DNA from: Xanthomonas sp. DAR 35659
Lineage (GTDB): Bacteria > Pseudomonadota > Gammaproteobacteria > Xanthomonadales > Xanthomonadaceae
Length of the DNA: 64,000 nt
NCBI RefSeq assembly: GCF_041242975.1
Contig: NZ_CP162488.1
Location: forward strand, 289,501 to 353,500
Direction of reading: 5' to 3'
The notes beneath the pieces were generated by a model. It was not told the origin of the DNA. It saw only the letters and a program-made list of their open reading frames with translations, and did no database searches. Each line of letters opens with the position of its first letter. Position 1 is the stretch's first letter. Below are positions 8,632 through 17,264 of the stretch, piece after piece. Made by a program: the position numbers and the translations under genes.

Positions 8632-8647
8632 TGGCATGCCGATTGCT
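8632..8647 (+). promoter_or_regulatory. Sigma54 (-24/-12) promoter of glnA
   Basis: TGGCATGCCGATTGCT matches the RpoN consensus TGGCACG-N4-TTGCW with one mismatch. The invariant GG (8633-8634) and GC (8645-8646) are correctly spaced at 12 bp. Transcription should begin near 8657, giving a leader of about 30 nt. The NtrC-like dyads upstream are consistent with activation under nitrogen limitation. Confidence 0.88.
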
Positions 8648-8688
8648 GTCATGCCAGCCAAGTCATTCACCAACCCGAGGTTGCATCG

Positions 8689-10768
<2,080 letters not shown>

Positions 10769-10787
10769 CCCCACTCTGGAGCCCTTC

Positions 10788-12224
10788 ATGAAGACAGGTC
10801 TGTTCTCCGGGTGGAAGGCCCGGTTCTACGCGGTGTGCATGCTGATGCTGGTCAGCGCGATGGCGGCGGGCGTGCCGGTCACGGCGTTCGCCCAGGCCGA
10901 GGTGACGCCGGCACCGACGCCGGACGTGGTCACCGAACAATTGACCCCGCCGGCGGCGCCGGCCGCCGCCGCCGCGCCCGCCGCCGCCGCGCCGGTGGTG
11001 GAGAAGGGCGACGTCGCCTGGATGCTGACCTCCACCGTGCTGGTGCTGCTGATGGTGGTGCCGGGCCTGGCGCTGTTCTACGGCGGCATGGTCCGCGCCA
11101 AGAACGTGCTGTCGGTGCTGATCCAGGTCGCGGTGGTGTTCTCGCTGATCGCGGTGCTGTGGGTGGTCTACGGCTACAGCCTGGCCTTCTCCGGCGAAGG
11201 CCCGTGGGTGGGCAACCTGGACAAGGCGTTGCTGAAAGGCGTGACGATCGAGAGCCTGGCGGCGACCTTCACCAAGGGCGTGAGCCTGCCCGAGTACGTG
11301 TTCGTCGGCTTCCAGCTGACCTTCGCCGGCATCACCGGCGCGCTGATCGTCGGCGCCTTCGCCGAGCGCGTGAAGTTCGGCGCGGTGCTGCTGTTCACGG
11401 TGATCTGGTTCACCTTCGGCTACCTGCCGCTGGCGCACATGGTCTGGGCCACTGGCGGCTACCTGTTCGACAAGGGCGCGCTGGACTTCGCCGGTGGCAC
11501 CGTGGTGCACATCAATGCCGGTATCGCCGGCCTGGTCGGCGCCTACTTCGTCGGCAAGCGCACCGGGTTCGGCCGCGAGGCGATCAAGCCGCACAACGTG
11601 ACCCTGACCTTCGTCGGCGCCTCGCTGCTGTGGGTGGGCTGGTTCGGCTTCAACGCCGGCTCCAACCTGGAAGCCAACGCCGGCGCGGCGCTGGCCTTCC
11701 TCAACACGCTGCTGGCCACCGCCGCCGCGATCCTGGGCTGGTCGCTGACCGAGAAGATCATCAAGGGCAAGTCCTCGGCGCTGGGCGTGGCCTCGGGCAT
11801 GGTCGCCGGCCTGGTCGGCATCACCCCGGCCTGCGGCACCGTCGGGCCGTTCGGCGCGATCGCCATCGGCTTGGCCGCCGGCGTGCTGTGCGTGTGGGGC
11901 GTCACCGGACTCAAGCGCCTGCTCGGGGCCGACGACAGCCTGGACGTGTTCGGCGTGCACGGCCTGGGCGGCATCATCGGCGCGATCCTGACCGGCGTGT
12001 TCTCCGCCGCGTCGCTGGGCGGGCAGAAGGGCGGCGACTACAGCATCGGCCACCAGGTGCTGATCCAGGCCGAAGGCGTGCTGATCACCCTGGTGTGGAT
12101 CGGCGTGGTCTCGGTGGTCGGCTTCCTGGTCGCCAAGCTGGTGTTCGGCCTGCGCGTGCCGGAAGAAGCCGAGCGCGAAGGCCTGGACATCACCTCGCAC
12201 GGCGAATCGGCCTACGAGTCCTGA
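10788..12224 (+). CDS. amtB: Ammonium transporter AmtB
   Basis: 478 residues. A cleavable signal peptide (hydrophobic VCMLMLVSAMAAGVPVTAFA, cleavage after AFAQA) is followed by an Ala/Pro-rich linker (residues about 38-75). Then come the eleven membrane helices of the Amt/Mep/Rh family, starting with VAWMLTSTVLVLLMVVPGLALFYGG. Conserved blocks include FGYLPLAHM, GGTVVHINAG (pore histidine) and FGVHGLGGIIGAILTG (second pore histidine). It conducts ammonium across the inner membrane and is blocked by GlnK, encoded directly upstream. A strong hairpin follows the stop codon. Confidence 0.96.
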   Translation: MKTGLFSGWKARFYAVCMLMLVSAMAAGVPVTAFAQAEVTPAPTPDVVTEQLTPPAAPAAAAAPAAAAPVVEKGDVAWMLTSTVLVLLMVVPGLALFYGGMVRAKNVLSVLIQVAVVFSLIAVLWVVYGYSLAFSGEGPWVGNLDKALLKGVTIESLAATFTKGVSLPEYVFVGFQLTFAGITGALIVGAFAERVKFGAVLLFTVIWFTFGYLPLAHMVWATGGYLFDKGALDFAGGTVVHINAGIAGLVGAYFVGKRTGFGREAIKPHNVTLTFVGASLLWVGWFGFNAGSNLEANAGAALAFLNTLLATAAAILGWSLTEKIIKGKSSALGVASGMVAGLVGITPACGTVGPFGAIAIGLAAGVLCVWGVTGLKRLLGADDSLDVFGVHGLGGIIGAILTGVFSAASLGGQKGGDYSIGHQVLIQAEGVLITLVWIGVVSVVGFLVAKLVFGLRVPEEAEREGLDITSHGESAYES

Positions 12225-12231
12225 GCAAGAC

Positions 12232-12258
12232 CGGCCCGCGACCGCAGGTCGCGGGCCG
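12232..12258 (+). terminator. Stem-loop after amtB
   Basis: A perfect 12-bp GC-rich stem (CGGCCCGCGACC against GGTCGCGGGCCG) with a GCA loop begins 7 bp after the amtB stop codon. Only TTGC follows, so termination is plausible but the U-tract is weak. It separates glnK-amtB from ntrBC. Confidence 0.6.
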
Positions 12259-12508
12259 TTGCGGCAATCCCGCCCGCGACCGGCCGCGCCGATCCTGGCG
12301 GCCTGAGGCCATCGCCGGCGCTCCCTGGGGCGGAACGACGGCAGTTTTTCAGCGATCGAGGTATTCCTGCGTGGCCGCCAGCCTCGCCCGACCCCAACTT
12401 CTTCCTTGCTCCGTCGTCGGCGCCGCGTGCGCACCGGTGACGATGGCAGCGGTGGCAGCAATCGCCCGCGATGCCGGCCAGTGCCGGCCAGCGCGCGCCA
12501 CCCCGCTT

Positions 12509-12525
12509 TGCACTACATTGGTGCA
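12509..12525. promoter_or_regulatory. NtrC binding site directly abutting the ntrB start codon
   Basis: TGCACTACATTGGTGCA is a near-perfect NtrC dyad (TGCAC-N7-GTGCA). It closely resembles the site by which NtrC represses the enterobacterial ntrB (glnL) promoter. Here it ends one base before the first ATG of ntrB, which would put it at or downstream of the promoter. Autorepression of ntrBC is the simplest reading. Confidence 0.85.
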
Positions 12526-13563
12526 ATGCCCATGACCTCACCTTCGCCCTCGCTCCACGCCCTCGGCACCCCGGTGGCCTGGGCCGACGCCGACGGTCGC
12601 CTGCTCGGCGTCAATCCGGCCTTCGCGCGCTGGCTCGGGGTCAGCGCGCGGCGCCTGCTCGACCAGCCGCTGGCCTCGCTGGAGGTGCAGGGCGATGCGC
12701 TGGCGCGGTTCCTGCGCAACCACGAGCGCGACGTGCTGCGCCTGCACCGCATGGCGCTGGCCGTGCCCGGCGAGCCGCCGCGCTTCGCCGAAGGCTGGCT
12801 GGCGCGGATGGACGACGGTGGCTGGCTGCTGGAAGCGCATCCGGTCGACGAGTTTCCCACCCTGGACCCGGCGCAGGCGCTGCCCAACGCGCTGGGCGCG
12901 GCGCTCAAGGGCCTGGCCCACGAACTGCGCAATCCGCTGGCCGGACTCAAGGGCGCCGCGCAGTTGTTGGCGCGGCGGGCGCAGCACCGCGACGAGGACG
13001 AGCGCGAACTGATCGAGCTGATCGGCGCGGAGATCGAGCGGCTCAACAGCCTGCTCGACCAGTTGCTGTCGCCGGCGCCGGCGCGGCCGCACGCCATGCT
13101 CAACATCCACGCGGTGCTGGAGCGGGTGCTGCGCCTGGCCGAGAACGAAGGCGGCTGGTCGGTGCGCCTGCAGCGCGACTACGACCCGAGCATCCCCGAA
13201 TTCCTCGGCGATGCCGACCGCCTCACCCAGGCGGCATGGAACCTGGTGCGCAACGCGATCCAGGCCGGCGCCGCGCAGATCACCCTGCGCACCCGCGTCG
13301 AGCACGGCCAGCGCATCCGCGACCGCGTGCACGCGCGCGGCGTGCGCCTGGAAATCGTCGACGATGGCCGCGGCGTGCCGGAGGAACTGGCCGAGCACCT
13401 GTTCCTGCCGCTGGTCAGCGGCCGCGCCGAGGGCAGCGGGCTGGGCCTGGCGCTGGCCCAGCAGGTGGCGCGCGAACATGCCGGTTCGCTGAGCTTCCGC
13501 TCCCGCCCCGGGCATACCGTCTTCACCCTGTTGCTGCCGCAGGCCGCAGCGGATCCCGACTAG
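12526..13563 (+). CDS. ntrB: Nitrogen regulation sensor kinase NtrB
   Basis: 345 residues, cytoplasmic, without membrane segments. The N-terminal PAS domain (TPVAWADADGRLLGVNPAFARWLG) is followed by the H-box GLAHELRNPLAGLKGAAQLL (phosphorylated His near residue 132), the N-box WNLVRNAIQAG and the G-box DDGRGVPEEL...GSGLGLALAQ. NtrB phosphorylates NtrC when nitrogen is short and is switched to a phosphatase by P-II. Two ATGs (12526, 12532) are possible; neither has a clear Shine-Dalgarno because the NtrC site occupies that position. ntrC starts 10 bp after the stop. Confidence 0.93.
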   Translation: MPMTSPSPSLHALGTPVAWADADGRLLGVNPAFARWLGVSARRLLDQPLASLEVQGDALARFLRNHERDVLRLHRMALAVPGEPPRFAEGWLARMDDGGWLLEAHPVDEFPTLDPAQALPNALGAALKGLAHELRNPLAGLKGAAQLLARRAQHRDEDERELIELIGAEIERLNSLLDQLLSPAPARPHAMLNIHAVLERVLRLAENEGGWSVRLQRDYDPSIPEFLGDADRLTQAAWNLVRNAIQAGAAQITLRTRVEHGQRIRDRVHARGVRLEIVDDGRGVPEELAEHLFLPLVSGRAEGSGLGLALAQQVAREHAGSLSFRSRPGHTVFTLLLPQAAADPD

Positions 13564-13573
13564 GAGCATCGCG

Positions 13574-15004
13574 ATGACCCAATCCCCGCACGGAGCGCAA
13601 CGCATCTGGGTGGTCGACGACGACCGGTCGGTCCGCTTCGTGCTGTCCACCGCGCTGCGCGACGCCGGCTACAGCGTGGATGGCTTCGACAGCGCCGCCG
13701 CGGCGCTGCAGGCGCTGGCGCAGCGGCCCTCGCCGGATCTGCTGTTCACCGACGTGCGCATGCCCGGCGACGACGGCCTGGTGCTGCTGGACAAGCTCAA
13801 GGCCGCGCATCCGCAGTTGCCGGTGATCGTGATGTCCGCCTACACCGACGTGGCCAGCACCGCCGGCGCGTTCCGCGGCGGCGCGCACGAATTCCTGTCC
13901 AAACCGTTCGACCTGGACGATGCGGTGGCGCTGGCCGCGCGCGCGCTGCCCGACGCCGGTGCCGATGCCGGTGCGGAGGCGGCAGCGCCGGCGCCCAGCC
14001 AGGGCAGCGCCGAATTGATCGGCGACACCCCGGCGATGCGCGCGCTGTTCCGCGCCATCGGCCGGCTGGCGCAGGCGCCGCTGTCGGTGCTGATCAACGG
14101 CGAGACCGGCACCGGCAAGGAACTGGTCGCGCATGCGCTGCACAACGAATCGCCGCGCGCGCGCAAGCCCTTCGTCGCGCTCAACACCGCCGCGATCCCT
14201 GCCGAACTGCTGGAGAGCGAATTGTTCGGCCACGAGGCCGGCGCCTTCACCGGCGCCCAGCGCCGCCACATCGGCCGCTTCGAGCAGGCCGACGGCGGCA
14301 CCCTGTTCCTCGACGAAATCGGCGACATGCCGTTGCCGTTGCAGACCCGGCTGCTGCGCGTGCTGGCCGAGAACGAATTCTTCCGCGTCGGCGGGCGCGA
14401 GCTGATCCGGGTCGACGTGCGGGTGATCGCCGCCACCCATCAGGACCTGGAGGCGCTGGTCGAACAGGGCCGCTTCCGCGCCGACCTGCTGCACCGGCTG
14501 GACGTGGTGCGCTTGCAGTTGCCGCCGCTGCGCGAGCGCCGCGCCGACGTGCCGCAACTGGCCGAGAACTTCCTGGCGATGGCCGCGCGCAAGCTCGACA
14601 CCCCGCCCAAGCGGCTGGCGCCGGCGGCGCTGGACGCGCTGCGCGGCTACGCCTGGCCGGGCAACGTGCGCGAACTGGAGAACGTGTGCTGGCGCCTGGC
14701 GGCGCTGGCGCCGGCCGAAATCATCGACGCGCACGACGTGGACGCGGCCTTGCTGCGTGGCAGCCGTCGCGAGCGCGTGGGCGAGGGCGGCGAATGGGAC
14801 GCGCAACTGTCGGCCTGGGCGCAGCAGCGCCTGGCCGAGGGCGCCGAAGGCCTGCACGCCGAAGCCCGCGAGCGCTTCGACAAGGCCCTGCTGGAAGTGG
14901 CGCTGCGCTTCACCCAGGGCCGCCGCGCCGAAGCCGCCGCGCGCCTGGGCGTGGGCCGCAACACGGTGACGCGCAAGCTGGGGCCCGGTCGGCGCCGGCG
15001 TTGA
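13574..15004 (+). CDS. ntrC: Nitrogen response regulator NtrC (sigma54 activator)
   Basis: 476 residues in three parts. The receiver domain has acidic pocket DDD near residue 15 and phospho-acceptor Asp60 in FTDVRMPG. The AAA+ domain has Walker A GETGTGKE, the sigma54-contact loop GAFTGA, Walker B GGTLFLDEIGD and WPGNVRELEN. The C-terminal Fis-type helix-turn-helix is GRRAEAAARLGVGRNTVTRKL. It activates sigma54 promoters; the sites found before glnA and ntrB are its expected targets. A stem-loop follows directly after the stop codon. Confidence 0.95.
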   Translation: MTQSPHGAQRIWVVDDDRSVRFVLSTALRDAGYSVDGFDSAAAALQALAQRPSPDLLFTDVRMPGDDGLVLLDKLKAAHPQLPVIVMSAYTDVASTAGAFRGGAHEFLSKPFDLDDAVALAARALPDAGADAGAEAAAPAPSQGSAELIGDTPAMRALFRAIGRLAQAPLSVLINGETGTGKELVAHALHNESPRARKPFVALNTAAIPAELLESELFGHEAGAFTGAQRRHIGRFEQADGGTLFLDEIGDMPLPLQTRLLRVLAENEFFRVGGRELIRVDVRVIAATHQDLEALVEQGRFRADLLHRLDVVRLQLPPLRERRADVPQLAENFLAMAARKLDTPPKRLAPAALDALRGYAWPGNVRELENVCWRLAALAPAEIIDAHDVDAALLRGSRRERVGEGGEWDAQLSAWAQQRLAEGAEGLHAEARERFDKALLEVALRFTQGRRAEAAARLGVGRNTVTRKLGPGRRRR

Positions 15005-15026
15005 AGGCCCGCTTGCAGCGGGCCTT
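15004..15026 (+). terminator. Stem-loop after ntrC
   Basis: AAGGCCCGC and GCGGGCCTT form a perfect 9-bp stem with a 5-nt loop, starting on the last base of the ntrC stop codon. There is no long U-tract. It probably closes the nitrogen cluster. Confidence 0.6.
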
Positions 15027-15030
15027 GGGA

Positions 15031-15179
15031 GTCGGGAATCGGGAATGGGGAATCGGAACAGCGGTCCGGCGCAGGTGAGCGATTAGTGCCGCGCACGACC
15101 TCACCTGCATTCCGTAACGCGCGCCGCGGATAGCTTTTTGCGATTCCCGATTCCCGATTCCCGATTCCCGACTCCCGGC
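15031..15179. repeat. Arm-loop-arm heptamer element (copy 2)
   Basis: Left arm 15031-15056 (GGGAATC/GGGAATG heptamers) and right arm 15141-15178 (five tandem CGATTCC-type heptamers) flank about 85 bp of unrelated sequence. It fills the gap between the convergent ntrC and the glycosidase gene. The left arm and the following AACAGCGG are nearly identical to the copy at 20135. Confidence 0.8.
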
Positions 15180-15181
15180 AT

Positions 15182-17248
15182 TCAAGGCCGCAACGCCAAG
15201 AACACCGTGCTCCACAGTTGCGCGGCATTGGATTCGTCCGCGTCGCCGTGGTCCTGGCCGAACGCGCGCACCGCGTAACGGCCGTCGCGGTAGGTCCACG
15301 ACCATAGCTCCGAGGTGCGCACCTCGCGCGCCGCGTCGATCGCCGTCCACAGCCGCTGACGCGCCGCCAGCAGGCGCGCGCGGGTCGCCGCGGGCAGGTC
15401 GCTGCGTCGCAGCTGACGCTCCAGGCCGGCGGCCAGCACCGCCTGCTGCCACGACCACACCACGGTGCCGTGGTACGCATCGGCGCCGAACTGCGCCTGC
15501 AGCGCCGGCGCATACGCGGGATTGGCCACCAGCAGCCCGACATCGGTCATCAGCCCGGCCGGGAACGGCCGCAGCTGCGCGTCGACCAACGCATTCAGCG
15601 CGTCCGCGGACGGGTCCAGGAACAGCAGCGCGAATCCGCCATCGGAATGCAGCACCGGCAGCGGCTGTCCGGCGGCGTCCAGCGCCAGGGCGGCGAAGCG
15701 CAGCGGCGTGCGCGGCAGCGCGGCCAGCGCCGGCGCCGGATCCACGCCGGTCGCGGCCGCGTACGCGGCGACCGCGGCACGCGCCTGTTGCGGCGTGCGC
15801 GCGACCGCGAACAGTGCCGGCGCATGCCGCTGCCAGCGTTCGGCGAACCCGGCCGCGCGCTGCAGACGCTGCGCCTGTGCCGGATCCAGATACGGCTGTA
15901 GCAGGCCCTGCGCCTGCAGCCGCGCGATCGCCTGCAGCGCCGCCGGCACGAACACCGCATTGACGTCGTAGGCATAGCGGCCGCCGCCCAGCCCGTGCTC
16001 GCTGTCGCGCCACTGTCCGGCGCTGTGGCCCGGCTGCAGGGCGATCAGGCGATCCCAGCGCGGCGTCTGCGCGAACGCGGCGCTGCGCTCCACCACCCAG
16101 GCCAGGTTGCGCGCCAGCGCGGCGCCGTAGCGCTCGCCGTCGGGGGTGGTGCGGGCCAGGAACGCGGCGGCGCGTGCGCGCCCGTCGGCGCTGTCCAGCA
16201 GCCAGGCCGCCATCACCGGCGCGAGCATGAAGTCGTCGTCGACCATGCCGTAGTCGTAGATCGGCGTGGCGTCGTCGCGGCCGTCGCGCCGGCGATGGCG
16301 CAGCACCGCGAATTCGCCGATGTCCTCCTCGTGCGCGACTTGGCCGTCGCGGTCCAGCCGCGCCAGCACCGCGCCGAGCCCGGCCTCCACCGCGTCCGGC
16401 GCCAGTGCCGGCAGCAGCAGGCGCAGCGACATCAGCGTGTCGCGACCGAAGTAGGTGTCGAAGCGCCAGGAACCGGCCAGCAGCTTCTCGCGGTAGCTGA
16501 GGAAGGCCAGCGCCTGGCGGCTGCGCGGATCGCCGCCGGCGGCCGGCGCGAACAGCTGCGCCGTGTCCAGCGGGGTCAGCGGCGGCTCGCCGGTCAGCGC
16601 GCTGAAGCGCACCCGCAGCGGCCTGTCCGCAGGCGCGTGCAGCACGATCGGTTGGCCGGCGCGGGCCTCGATGCGGCCGTCGAGCACCTTCAGGTCCAGC
16701 GCGTAGCCGGCCGCGCCGTCGAGCCGGTCGCGTGCCCAGCGCAAGCGCTGGCCGTCGCGCACCGGCGCGGCGGCCACCGCGTCCGGGCGCTTGCCCAGCG
16801 CTTGGAAGTCGCGCAGCACGCGCACGCTGCCGAGCACCGCCTCGCGCACCGTCAACGTGGCCGCGTCGCTGCTGGCCTCCAGCGCCACGCCGCGCAAGGT
16901 GCGTCCGTGCGCGTCGGTACGAACCAACTCGTGCGGTTCGCCCTGGGCCTGCCACTGCACCGGCGCGGCGCTGGCCGCGAACCACAGCCCGGCGCCGCTG
17001 TTGCCGGCCGGGAACGCCGCCAGCAGCCGCGGCTGCGTGCCGGAGGTCAGCAGCACGTGCGCGGCGACCGGCCCGTGCCGGTAGAAGTAATTGGCGTTGC
17101 GGCCTTCGCGGATCTGGAAGCGCAGGATCTCGCCGCTGCCGCTGTCGGCCTGCGTGGTGGCTGGCGCCTGCGCGGCGAGGGCAGGGCCGCACAGCGCCAT
17201 CGACAGCGCCAGCGCGACGCCGGCGCTGCGGCGGAAAAGAACGGGCAT
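15182..17248 (-). CDS. Secreted six-hairpin glycosidase-like protein (amylo-alpha-1,6-glucosidase-like)
   Basis: 688 residues with a signal peptide (ALALSMALCGPALAAQA). FDTYFGRDTLMSLRLLLPAL near residue 265 is the substrate-site block of the (alpha/alpha)6-barrel glycosidases related to glycogen-debranching amylo-alpha-1,6-glucosidase. HEEDIGEFA and YDYGMVDDDFML add likely catalytic acidic residues, and GTVVWSWQQA is a further helical-hairpin block near the C-terminus. It is predicted to be a periplasmic or outer-membrane-facing hydrolase of alpha-linked glycans. It starts 16 bp downstream of the TonB-dependent transducer gene and is probably co-transcribed with it, so its product may feed that transporter. 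Exact glycosidic bond is unknown. Confidence 0.68.
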   Translation of the reverse strand: MPVLFRRSAGVALALSMALCGPALAAQAPATTQADSGSGEILRFQIREGRNANYFYRHGPVAAHVLLTSGTQPRLLAAFPAGNSGAGLWFAASAAPVQWQAQGEPHELVRTDAHGRTLRGVALEASSDAATLTVREAVLGSVRVLRDFQALGKRPDAVAAAPVRDGQRLRWARDRLDGAAGYALDLKVLDGRIEARAGQPIVLHAPADRPLRVRFSALTGEPPLTPLDTAQLFAPAAGGDPRSRQALAFLSYREKLLAGSWRFDTYFGRDTLMSLRLLLPALAPDAVEAGLGAVLARLDRDGQVAHEEDIGEFAVLRHRRRDGRDDATPIYDYGMVDDDFMLAPVMAAWLLDSADGRARAAAFLARTTPDGERYGAALARNLAWVVERSAAFAQTPRWDRLIALQPGHSAGQWRDSEHGLGGGRYAYDVNAVFVPAALQAIARLQAQGLLQPYLDPAQAQRLQRAAGFAERWQRHAPALFAVARTPQQARAAVAAYAAATGVDPAPALAALPRTPLRFAALALDAAGQPLPVLHSDGGFALLFLDPSADALNALVDAQLRPFPAGLMTDVGLLVANPAYAPALQAQFGADAYHGTVVWSWQQAVLAAGLERQLRRSDLPAATRARLLAARQRLWTAIDAAREVRTSELWSWTYRDGRYAVRAFGQDHGDADESNAAQLWSTVFLALRP

Positions 17249-17264
17249 GGCGGGGGGCCCTCGC

